From positions 29,040 to 93,039 of the forward strand of contig CAZNUA010000010.1 in assembly GCA_964576115.1 (NCBI GenBank): a stretch of 64,000 nt of DNA, given 5' to 3'. A program made the position numbers and the translations under genes. Position 1 is the stretch's first letter. Every line of letters starts with the position of its first letter. The notes under the pieces are model-generated. The model was not told where the DNA came from. It saw nothing but the letters and a program-made list of their open reading frames with translations, and did no database searches. Origin of the DNA: CAYSYY01 sp964576115 [NCBI: uncultured Gemmatimonadota bacterium] (GTDB lineage: Bacteria; Blakebacterota; Blakebacteria; Blakebacterales). This document shows positions 18,054 to 25,771 of the stretch, piece after piece.

Positions 18054-19109
18054 TCAGGACACCATCGGTCGGCCGATCAGTCCTTCCAGACTCTCGAGCA
18101 GACCGGGATCGCGGGCTCCGGCGCCCAGCTGCAGGGAATCGCTCGGGGTCGAGATGAGCAGCACTTTACGCCCCGGTGATATCTCCGGCAGGATCAGGGG
18201 CATACCGTTCACCGCATCGAGCATGATCATCAGGTCGGGATAGCGGGCCAGCAGTTCGCCTTCCCGTTCCAGCGTCAGAAAGGTTCCCACAGCCTGCAGC
18301 CTGAAAGGTGGGGCGTCGATGGCCACGACCGACATCCCGCTCGAGTAATTCACCCGATTCCCGGTTATTTCGATCTCGCCCCAGTAGTTGGCCGTCATGC
18401 GTTCGCTGTACCAGGCGGCGGCTTTCTCGGTGCTGTCGGCCAGGGTGCGGCGGTACTCCCGTCCGAGGGCGGTGGCGGTATGGATGCCGCCGGGAACGCC
18501 GCCGCCGATGACCTGCTGGAGGGGAACCGGGTTGCGTGCTACGCTGACCGCCCCTCCGGCCTGTGCGGCCGCCCGTCGGATGAGTTTATCCGCAACCTGA
18601 AGAGTGGCCGAAACATACATTTCGACATACTCCCCCCGTTCGGGGTCGCCGCCGGCGCAGGCCTGCCAGGAAATGAAATCGGCCAGGTTGCTCAAACCGA
18701 GGGTGCCCTGCAGGGCCAGCGGGTGACCGCGTCCGTCCCCCGGCAGATCGACCACGGGCAGGCCGAGGACCGCTGACTGCAGCCACCCGTCCACGATGCC
18801 GCGACCGCCCATTCCTTCGGGAATGAGGCCGGTCAGTTCTCCGCTCAGGTGTTCGCGCAGCAGTTCCACCGCTCGCATGTGATCACCAGGTTTGATATGG
18901 AAGCGGCGTCCGACCGGGGCTTCGGCTACCGAGCAACTGGCCAGCAGGCCGTCACCGGGGTGGTTCTCGGGATGGACGAGTTCGGGTCGCCCGAGCCCGA
19001 AGGCGGTCCGTCCCAGGGCGAGCCCCTCGGCCACGCTGCCACCCCCGCCTCCACCCAGCAGGGCTCCCCCCCAGACAGTATCTTCCAGCCAGGTTTGAGA
19101 TATCTGCAT
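18054..19109 (-). CDS. DUF917-family protein (S-methyl-thiohydantoin desulfurase-like)
   Basis: A 351-aa cytoplasmic protein. The N-terminal GGALLGGGGGGSVAEG, followed by a central VDLPGDGRGHPLALQ, is characteristic of DUF917, often found beside hydantoinase genes. The C-terminal part (VVAIDAPPFRLQ, LDAVNGMPL) matches the second domain order. Hydantoinase genes are absent here, so the substrate cannot be stated. The ATG at 19109 has only a weak ribosome-binding site, so a nearby start cannot be excluded. It is convergent with the SPOR gene. Confidence 0.72.
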   Translation of the reverse strand: MQISQTWLEDTVWGGALLGGGGGGSVAEGLALGRTAFGLGRPELVHPENHPGDGLLASCSVAEAPVGRRFHIKPGDHMRAVELLREHLSGELTGLIPEGMGGRGIVDGWLQSAVLGLPVVDLPGDGRGHPLALQGTLGLSNLADFISWQACAGGDPERGEYVEMYVSATLQVADKLIRRAAAQAGGAVSVARNPVPLQQVIGGGVPGGIHTATALGREYRRTLADSTEKAAAWYSERMTANYWGEIEITGNRVNYSSGMSVVAIDAPPFRLQAVGTFLTLEREGELLARYPDLMIMLDAVNGMPLILPEISPGRKVLLISTPSDSLQLGAGARDPGLLESLEGLIGRPMVS

Positions 19110-19247
19110 AGTGATGAAACCATACCTATTTCGGGGAGTATCAGCAAGCCCGGGGGATTCCTCTGGCCCGGATGACAGGGTGTCAGGTATCCTTTCTTAT
19201 CAGGGAATACGTCGAGCGCAGCCAGCCGCACAGCCAACGGGAGAATC

Positions 19248-20363
19248 GTGAAGAAGATCATTCTTCTCCTCCTCCTTCTTCTCATCGCCGCTCCGCCGGT
19301 GAGTTGGAAGATGAAAGACGAACGTCGGGCCGACGTCGTCATCGTTGATGCTTCGGTGACCGGTGAGGAGTGCCGGCAGCATGCCGGCCTGGTCTGGCTG
19401 CTGGAACAGATGCGGATCCAGAACCCGGAAGGACGTCAGCACGTCCTGCACGATTTTTACGGCTATTTCCCCTTCCGGCAGGATGAAGTCCGCCGTCTGG
19501 AACCGGTCTTTCTCGAAGGGACCGATCTGCTCTATATCGCCGACACGGCGGGGGTGTGGCGGAGCAGCCTCGAGGATTTCGAACTGCTTCGCGATCGGGA
19601 TCGCGATGAGATCAAGCACTCCGGCCTGGCCCGGAGCGAAGTGCGGGCGATCACCGAATACATCGATAACGGCGGTCTGGCGGTCGGCGAAGCCTTACTC
19701 TTCGCGGGCCGTTACGAGGGCGGCATACCCACCCGCCGGGAACTCGAAGAAGCCTTCGGAGTCACCTGGACCGGCTGGGTCGGCGGCTGGTTCAAGGATT
19801 TGAATAACGTCAAACAGGTTCCGTTCTGGTGCCGTGCGCTCTATGAGCGCATGACCGGCAACCTGTGGGAATTCCGGGGCAGCGGAGTGCTCCTGTTCAA
19901 TGAAGCCAGAAACGAGTTCTTCGTCCTCACCTATGGTGCGGAGATGCGCGAGCCGCGCCCGGAGATCATCATTACCCGACGCGACCAGGCCCTCAGCGGG
20001 GCGGTCGAATCGGGCGTGCCCCAATGGGGTTGGTTCGAAGTCGTCGAAGCGATCAACCCGGAGGGCGTCAGAGCCCTGATCAGACTCAATCTGAGCACTT
20101 CGGGGCAGCAGGTTCTCGAGAGCAAGGGCCTGCCGTCCTCCTTCCCGGCCGTGGTGTCGCAGTATCTGGGTCGCGAGACGTACTACCTGGCTGTCGACCT
20201 GAGTTATGTCCCGACCTGGCTGGGACCGGTTCAGGTCAACTGGATGCCGGAGATCCGGGCCACCCTGGCCTCCCTGGTCGAATCGCAGTTCCAGGGCGAA
20301 GAAGCGTTCTGGACGTTCTATATTCCCTTCCTGCGCAACCTGTTCGAACAGATCGCCCACTGA
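19248..20363 (+). CDS. Secreted or anchored protein of unknown function
   Basis: A 371-aa protein that starts at a GTG behind GGGAGA and opens with a very hydrophobic leader (KKIILLLLLLLIAAPP). The body begins with ADVVIVDASVTGEE and later has GTDLLYIADTAGV and ITEYIDNGGLAVGEALLF. These resemble the Rossmann-like glutamine-amidotransferase/DUF4350 fold, in which a protein decides whether something is 'on display', but no catalytic cysteine triad is visible. Treat the fold as a guess. A strong terminator follows 28 nt downstream. Confidence 0.65.
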   Translation: MKKIILLLLLLLIAAPPVSWKMKDERRADVVIVDASVTGEECRQHAGLVWLLEQMRIQNPEGRQHVLHDFYGYFPFRQDEVRRLEPVFLEGTDLLYIADTAGVWRSSLEDFELLRDRDRDEIKHSGLARSEVRAITEYIDNGGLAVGEALLFAGRYEGGIPTRRELEEAFGVTWTGWVGGWFKDLNNVKQVPFWCRALYERMTGNLWEFRGSGVLLFNEARNEFFVLTYGAEMREPRPEIIITRRDQALSGAVESGVPQWGWFEVVEAINPEGVRALIRLNLSTSGQQVLESKGLPSSFPAVVSQYLGRETYYLAVDLSYVPTWLGPVQVNWMPEIRATLASLVESQFQGEEAFWTFYIPFLRNLFEQIAH

Positions 20364-20391
20364 TACGGAATTTCCTGCGGAGAACCAAAAA

Positions 20392-20415
20392 CCCCGCCGG
20401 GGTGAACCGGCGGGG
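20392..20415. terminator. Bidirectional rho-independent terminator
   Basis: A perfect 9-bp stem CCCCGCCGG/CCGGCGGGG with a GGTGAA loop, followed by CTTTT on the plus strand and by GGTTTTT on the minus strand. It serves the plus gene ending at 20363 and the minus gene ending at 20467. Confidence 0.9.
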
Positions 20416-20466
20416 CTTTTCGGGGAACCGGCGGTCTCGATCGGCCGGCCCCGGATCACGGCGAGC

Positions 20467-21765
20467 TCAGGGCAGCATGACCCGGCTGATTTCGGCCAGG
20501 AAAAGACGGCGCCGGGCGCTGGTGCGTTCCTGATTGTAGCGGTAGGTCTCCTCGAACTGTACCTCGAGGACGACCTCGATCTCGCGCATCTCCGCGAAAT
20601 CGAGCATGATCTGCTCGGGTTCCGAGAGATAGGGTGAGATCGTCAACCCGACGTAGTTCTGATCTACCTGGAGGTGAAGCTGATCGTCGAGCCGGACCAG
20701 GGTGCCGCTGATCAGAGCCCGGTTGATCTCCATCGCGAACCATTCCTCCCAGTCCTCGCTCTGATTCCATACCAGGGAAGCAATGTCGAGCACGCTGGCG
20801 GTGGATTCTTCGGCTTGCTGGTCGGGAGTAAGGATCACGCACGGTCCGAAAACCTGTTCGACACGCAGTTCGTCAATCTCCTCGGCGATAAAGAGATTGG
20901 CCGGTATGGTGTCCTCTTCAGCCCTGATGAAACGTGGATTGGAGCCCCAGATGGTATCCAGTCGGCTGGGCACCTGGATGACGATCAGTTCGTCGGTGCC
21001 CTGCTGGATGAAGCCGATGGCTTCCTCGGTGCGCTCGAACTGGGTGCCGGGCTGGTACACGTAGTAGGGTTCGTTGGCGGCCGAATTCAGGATGGCCCAG
21101 GTGCCGATACCGAGGGCGATAACGACAACGGCGATGATGAGTATGCCCGTCAGACCCCCGCCGGTCCGGCCGACCGTCGTGTCGAGATCGATGCCCTCGA
21201 GGCCCCCGATCGGTTCCCCCCGGGTGATCGCCATCGGCTTCGGAGTCTGCCATTTACGGAGTTTCAGGTCGACCGAGGTTTGCAGCTCGGCCGGACATTC
21301 GGAAACGCGCTCGAACATGTTGCCGAGGGCGGCCTCGAGTTCGGCCAGCATCCTGGCCATCGGGCTCTCGGGATGGGGTGTGGGGAGAGCCTCCTCCTCG
21401 GTTTCCTCATCCCCGGTCTCGACCGTCTCGCTCCCGGCCGCTTCCGTATCCGGCGCCGGGAAGGGAGTTTCCTCCACCGCCGTGGCTGCGGTTTCTTCCT
21501 CGTCTTCGGCCGGGACGGCGGGCTTTGACTTGACCGGTGTATCGGGCAGGAGCACCTCGATGATTGTCCGGTCACTGAGGTCCTTGACCCGAAGAGCCGG
21601 ATCGGCACCCTTCTGGAGCCACACGTAGAACCCGGCTCCCAGAATCTCATCCGACATCTTCACGCCGTTGAACGTTTCGAGCAGTTTTTCGGCGATGGTG
21701 CGGTCCTGGTGAACACCTTCCACATAGAACCCGTAGAGTGTCTTCGCCTGCCAGTATCTGGCCAT
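20467..21765 (-). CDS. Single-pass membrane protein, unknown function
   Basis: A 432-aa protein with ATG at 21765, nine bases after GGAGGA. The N-terminal ~70 residues form a small folded domain (YGFYVEGVHQDRTIAEKLL, GFYVWLQKGADPAL). An acidic Pro/Glu linker (about 80-130), a helix, one transmembrane segment (about 215-235, ILIIAVVVIALGIGTWAIL) and a 190-residue beta-rich extracytoplasmic domain follow. The layout resembles a transmembrane signal transducer or adaptor, but I know no family. It is divergent from the riboswitch-controlled btuB unit. Confidence 0.62.
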   Translation of the reverse strand: MARYWQAKTLYGFYVEGVHQDRTIAEKLLETFNGVKMSDEILGAGFYVWLQKGADPALRVKDLSDRTIIEVLLPDTPVKSKPAVPAEDEEETAATAVEETPFPAPDTEAAGSETVETGDEETEEEALPTPHPESPMARMLAELEAALGNMFERVSECPAELQTSVDLKLRKWQTPKPMAITRGEPIGGLEGIDLDTTVGRTGGGLTGILIIAVVVIALGIGTWAILNSAANEPYYVYQPGTQFERTEEAIGFIQQGTDELIVIQVPSRLDTIWGSNPRFIRAEEDTIPANLFIAEEIDELRVEQVFGPCVILTPDQQAEESTASVLDIASLVWNQSEDWEEWFAMEINRALISGTLVRLDDQLHLQVDQNYVGLTISPYLSEPEQIMLDFAEMREIEVVLEVQFEETYRYNQERTSARRRLFLAEISRVMLP

Positions 21766-21856
21766 TCTGTTCACTCCTCCGGTCGAAGTTCGGAGCGAAT
21801 ACTAGTGAGGGGGCCTGCCTTCGTCAATCGGCATTACCGGCCGCTTCCTCTCTGTA

Positions 21857-21885
21857 TTCAGACGTTCGGCGGGCTTGTCTATATA
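21857..21885 (+). promoter_or_regulatory. Candidate promoter for the cobalamin-controlled unit
   Basis: TTCAGA at 21857-21862, a 17-nt spacer, then TATATA at 21880-21885. It would start transcription about 100 nt before the riboswitch. The match to a sigma-70 consensus is moderate and the call rests mainly on position. The rest of 21766-21990 shows nothing else recognisable. Confidence 0.35.
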
Positions 21886-21991
21886 TAGCACTCCCGGGCC
21901 CCGATGACTCGCATCGAATGCGTCCCGGGCGGCTGTGGGCAGCTGCCTCTTGCCGGGCCGGACCGGGGGCATTACCGTGCGTGATATCAGA

Positions 21992-22190
21992 CTGCTCCCC
22001 AGTGATCCCGTCGGGATCGGAGAGGGAAGCCGGTGAGAGTCCGGCGCGGCCCCCGCCACTGTAACCGGGGACCCGCAGCGCCCGGCCCACAAGGGGCCGG
22101 CCGCCACTGGCAGGGCAGGTCGTTTAAGCGCGGCCCACCTGCCGGGAAGGTGCGGTGCGGGAGTGATCCGGAAGCCAGGAGACCTGCTGG
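21992..22190 (+). promoter_or_regulatory. Cobalamin (AdoCbl-type) riboswitch
   Basis: The conserved core is present in order: GGGAAGCCGGTGAGAGTCC at 22024 onward, CGCGGCCCCCGCCACTGT around 22045-22062, GCCACTGG near 22103, GGGAAGG at 22144, and the B12 box AGCCAGGAGACCTGC at 22173-22187. It sits in the 5' leader of a BtuB-type receptor. Downstream are a small hairpin (GGTGT-GGCG-ACACC near 22190-22206) and a GC-rich leader but no T tract, so control is probably translational, by occluding GGGGGAG before the ATG at 22302. Boundaries are approximate. Confidence 0.95.
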
Positions 22191-22301
22191 GGTGTGGCGA
22201 CACCAGCCCGCGGGGGGGGTGCGTTCGCGTCCGGCTCCTCAGGCCGCACGCCCGCCGTCCCGCCCCCCGGGATCAAAACCTGCATGCCGACAGGGGGAGT
22301 C

Positions 22302-24212
22302 ATGAACACGCGTATCCTGGTTTGCATCCTCGGGTGCCTCGCGGGCGGCGCGGTACCCCGGGGAGCGAGGGCCCAGCTTCCCGAGTACGTCTTCGATCCC
22401 GTCATTGTCACCGCCACCCGAACCCCGACCTCGATCAGTCAGGTGGGTTCTTCGGTCGCTGTCGTGACCGGTTCCGAGCTGCGGGCCCGGGGTGCCGCCA
22501 CGCTGCTGGAGGGGCTGGCCTTCGTGCCCGGTCTGGTACAGATCCAGGCCGGCTCTGCGGCCGGTACTGCAACCGTCTTCATGCGCGGTGCCAAAGGCGA
22601 TCACCTGCTCGTTCTCGTGGACGGTATCGAAGTCAACGATCCGCTCACTCCCGGCAACAGCTTCGATTTCAGCACCTTTCCGACCGACGCGATCGAGCGG
22701 ATCGAAATCGTGCGGGGGCCGCAGAGCACCCTGTACGGATCTGACGCCGTGGCCGGCGTGATCAACATCATCACCCGCCCCCCCGGCGAGGCCGTCGCCC
22801 CGTGGGCGACCTTCGAGGGGGGCTCGTACGAAACCCTGAACGCCGCCGCGGGCGTGAGCGGGACTCTGGCTGGAAACCGGATCCGTCTCGAGATCGCCCG
22901 GCGCCAGCTCGGCGGGATCTCGAGTGCGGCCGAAGCCGACGGCAACACCGAGCCCGACGACTGGAATATGTGGTCGGGTGCCATGAGCCTCGAGCGTCAG
23001 GTGGGACGCGGAGAGCTGACTGCCACGCTGCGGGGCAGCCGTTCCCGTTTCGATATCGACGATTTCGGCGGGCCTTTCGGAGACGATCCCAATGCTCTCG
23101 ACCACCGTCAGGATCTGACCGGCAGTGTGCGCTACCGGTCGACTCCGGGAACGCGGTGGACCCACAGTCTGCTCCTCGGTGCCACGGCCGTTCGCCGGAC
23201 CGGCTTCGACGGCGCCGATCCCGATCATGCCGACGAGCGGGTCAATTCGGAGTACCGCGGGCTGGTCCAGAGTGCACAGTGGCAGCACGAGGTGGTTCTG
23301 GCCGATCATCGCCTGACCGCCGGTCTGGCCTGGGAGCGCCGCAGCGGGCAGAGCCGGTATGCGTCGGACTCGGGCGGCTGGCTGTATTCCGAGAACCTGC
23401 CCTGGCAGGCCCGGTCGGTAACGGCTCTCTACGTCCAGGATCAGTTCGGTCTCGGTCCCGTCGCCCTGACCCTCGGCGGCCGGATCGATGTCTGGAGCGG
23501 GTATGGCGTCCATCCCACCATGCGGGCGGCGGCGGTCGTTCCAATCGGGCGGATTCTGGTGAGATCTTCGATCGGTACCGCTTTCCGTACCCCCTCGATC
23601 TACCAGTGCTTCAGCCCCCGGTACGGAAACGCCGATCTGGAGGCCGAGCGCTCGCTGGGGTACGACCTGGGACTCGAGGTGCCTCTGACCGATCGCGCCC
23701 GGGTGGGGGTGAGCGTCTACCGTCAGAACGTGACCGATCTGATCGATTTTATCACCGATCCCACGACCTGGATTTCGCAGTATGTCAACCGGAGCGAGGT
23801 TGTGATGCAGGGGGCGGAAGGGGAGGTCCGGCTCGCGCTCTCCGACAGACTGGGAGCCGAAGCGGGTCTGACGCTGATGCAGGCCCGCGACGAAACCGCC
23901 GGCGAGGATCTGGTCCGACGTCCCGCCCTGACCGCGACGCTCGGCCTCGACTGGCACAGTGCGGGAGCCCTGTATGGCTCGGCCCGGTTCCGCCATGTCG
24001 GGAAGCGTTCCGATATCGACTTCCATTCCCCGCCGTATCCCGTCGTCGATCTCGAACCCGTCACCCTGGTCGAGGCCGAACTCGGGTACGAAGCGACGGA
24101 ACATCTCGGATTGCGCGTGCGTCTGCGCAACATCACCGATGCCGATCCGGTGTGGGTCTGGGGATACGGGGCCATGGGCCGGGCGTTCTACCTCGGGCTC
24201 CTGATCCACTGA
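22302..24212 (+). CDS. btuB: Cobalamin-type TonB-dependent outer-membrane receptor (BtuB)
   Basis: A 636-aa receptor. The ATG at 22302 follows GGGGGAG. A signal peptide precedes a TonB box (DPVIVTATRTP), a plug domain (LVDGIEVNDP, STLYGSDAVAGVINIIT) and a 22-strand-type barrel with SIGTAFRTPSIYQCFSPRYGN and DNA-length normal for BtuB. The cobalamin riboswitch upstream supports vitamin B12 or another corrinoid as substrate. The inner-membrane BtuFCD transporter is not in the window. The C-terminus ends in a Tyr-Leu-Gly-Leu-Leu-Ile-His strand rather than a terminal Phe. Confidence 0.93.
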   Translation: MNTRILVCILGCLAGGAVPRGARAQLPEYVFDPVIVTATRTPTSISQVGSSVAVVTGSELRARGAATLLEGLAFVPGLVQIQAGSAAGTATVFMRGAKGDHLLVLVDGIEVNDPLTPGNSFDFSTFPTDAIERIEIVRGPQSTLYGSDAVAGVINIITRPPGEAVAPWATFEGGSYETLNAAAGVSGTLAGNRIRLEIARRQLGGISSAAEADGNTEPDDWNMWSGAMSLERQVGRGELTATLRGSRSRFDIDDFGGPFGDDPNALDHRQDLTGSVRYRSTPGTRWTHSLLLGATAVRRTGFDGADPDHADERVNSEYRGLVQSAQWQHEVVLADHRLTAGLAWERRSGQSRYASDSGGWLYSENLPWQARSVTALYVQDQFGLGPVALTLGGRIDVWSGYGVHPTMRAAAVVPIGRILVRSSIGTAFRTPSIYQCFSPRYGNADLEAERSLGYDLGLEVPLTDRARVGVSVYRQNVTDLIDFITDPTTWISQYVNRSEVVMQGAEGEVRLALSDRLGAEAGLTLMQARDETAGEDLVRRPALTATLGLDWHSAGALYGSARFRHVGKRSDIDFHSPPYPVVDLEPVTLVEAELGYEATEHLGLRVRLRNITDADPVWVWGYGAMGRAFYLGLLIH

Positions 24213-24247
24213 GCCGGGTGACTTCGGTCGGGCCTGTCTGTTACTCT

Positions 24248-24426
24248 AGTTCCCGTCCGGAAACGGTTCTTTTCCGCGATCTCGGCGTCAGTCGGCCGGG
24301 TTCCTTGTGCGACGTACAGTCAGTACGCCTCCGCGCAACCCGTTGACTTCCTTGACCTCGCGGAAAAGTCCTCGTTCCCGCCTCGGGAACCACGCTTGTG
24401 TCCATCCGGAGTTTCCGGGTGGACAC
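24248..24426 (-). repeat. Composite intergenic repeat, long form (L) with nested element C
   Basis: A 179-bp block whose outer parts match the 75-bp block at 39317-39391 on the opposite strand: a 29-nt hairpin (24398-24426, 13-bp stem with one mismatch), CGTGGTTCCCGAGGCGG, and CCGTTTCCGGACGGGAACT. The long form carries the 98-bp element C (24270-24367) between the last two parts, absent from the short form. It lies between btuB and the FAD reductase gene. Confidence 0.88.
24270..24367. repeat. Dispersed structured palindromic element, copy C
   Basis: A 98-bp homologue of the element at 14037-14133. The outer arms TTTTCCGCGA and TCGCGGAAAA pair perfectly, although their sequence differs from copy A. 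Inner stems are AGTC/GACT and CGGGTT/AACCCG, and the apical hairpin is CGTAC-AGTCA-GTACG. TCTCGGCGT, CTTGTGCGACGTAC and CTCCGCGC are conserved between copies. Confidence 0.85.
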
Positions 24427-24479
24427 TACTATGGCCCGGGAGGGCGGTGGAGTTGAGCCACAGCCCCGGAAAGGGCTGC

Positions 24480-25631
24480 ATGGACTACGACATCATCGTG
24501 ATCGGCGGTGGACTGGCGGGTCTGCATACGACCCGCCTGCTGGCGATGCGCGGTCTGCGCACCCTGTGCCTGGAGTCGAACCTGATCGGTGACATCATCC
24601 AGGTTACGGGTCTTTTCGTGCAGCAGGCCTTCGAGGATGTACCTTTTCCCCGGCACCTCTTCGGCGGCGGTCTCTCGCGGGTGACCATCCATGCCCCCGG
24701 GGGACGGACCTTCGCCGCCGAACACGCCAGCCGGCAATTCTACGTGGCCGACATGCCGGCCCTGCTGGAATGGATGGCTGCCGAAGCCCGTCATGCCGGG
24801 GCTGAGATCAGGGAACGGCACCGTCTGATCGACCTCGAGACCACCGCCGACGGTATCCGTCTCCTGGTCCAGTACCCGGGTGGCGAGCCCTTCACCTTCA
24901 CGGCCCGTTTCGTGCTGGGTGCCGACGGTCCCCGTTCCGAGGTGGCTGCGGCTCTCGATCTGCCCCGCTACCGTCGTTTTCTGCATGGCATCGAAGAGAT
25001 TCACACCTCGAGCGAGGCCGATGAGAACGGCGGTATCCATCTCTTCTTCGGCCGGCGTCTGGCACCGGGTTACCTCGCCTGGGTCATCCCCGGGCCGCAG
25101 GGGTATCTGGTCGGTCTGGCCGGTCGCCGGCGCCGGGGGTGGTCGCCGGCCCGGGCCCTGACCGGCTTCATCGACGAGGTGCGCCCCCGGTTCGGCCTGC
25201 AACGCATGATCTCGCGGCGGGGAGCCTTCATCCCCTGTGCCGGGCCGCGACCGGTGCTGGTGCGCGAGCGGGTCATGCTGGTCGGCGATGCCGCCGGTCT
25301 GGTCTCCCCTCTGACCGCCGGGGGGATCCATTACGTGCTGCAGCACGCTCGGCGAGCCTCCTATCTCGTGACGACCTTCCTCGAAACCGGCGATCAGGGC
25401 ATTTTCCGGCGACCGCTGCCTCCCGAACTGCGCCGGAGGCTGACATTCAAAAGGGTTGTACGGAGGGTGTATGAATGGATCTCGGCCGACTGGCTGCTCG
25501 ATCTGGGGATGCGGATCGTGCCCGCCGTTCTGCCGGCCAGGCTGGTCCGGCGGGCCCTGCTCGGCTTCGGGGTCGAGAACCATGTCGGCTGGCTGCCCGT
25601 CGAGGACGAACCCTCCTCCCCGCAGACATAA
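24480..25631 (+). CDS. FAD-dependent oxidoreductase, geranylgeranyl reductase-like
   Basis: A 383-aa flavoprotein. The ATG at 24480 follows GGAAAGGG. The N-terminal dinucleotide-binding motif is Gly9-x-Gly11-x-x-Gly14 (VIGGGLAGLH), and a second FAD motif around Asp270 reads GDAAGLVSPLTAGGIHY, typical of the geranylgeranyl reductase/halogenase-like group. It probably reduces double bonds of an isoprenoid chain or oxidises an aromatic substrate. It has no operon partner other than btuB upstream, across the repeat block. Confidence 0.82.
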   Translation: MDYDIIVIGGGLAGLHTTRLLAMRGLRTLCLESNLIGDIIQVTGLFVQQAFEDVPFPRHLFGGGLSRVTIHAPGGRTFAAEHASRQFYVADMPALLEWMAAEARHAGAEIRERHRLIDLETTADGIRLLVQYPGGEPFTFTARFVLGADGPRSEVAAALDLPRYRRFLHGIEEIHTSSEADENGGIHLFFGRRLAPGYLAWVIPGPQGYLVGLAGRRRRGWSPARALTGFIDEVRPRFGLQRMISRRGAFIPCAGPRPVLVRERVMLVGDAAGLVSPLTAGGIHYVLQHARRASYLVTTFLETGDQGIFRRPLPPELRRRLTFKRVVRRVYEWISADWLLDLGMRIVPAVLPARLVRRALLGFGVENHVGWLPVEDEPSSPQT

Positions 25632-25771
25632 TCCGAAAGCGCCGGTGTCGGCCGTTTCGTCGCGATGTGCGGACTGCTCATGAGGCAGAAGGGATACCCG
25701 GCGGTCATTGCGGAGAGCTTCGTCGCCCCGGGGTGGCGCCCCCGGCCCGGTCGGTTTAGATTAGGACACCT

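Noticed and set aside
14037-24367. Integron attC sites or CRISPR repeats for the structured elements.
   Set aside because: No RYYYAAC/GTTRRRY boxes in both copies, no integrase, and only widely spaced copies with no spacers.
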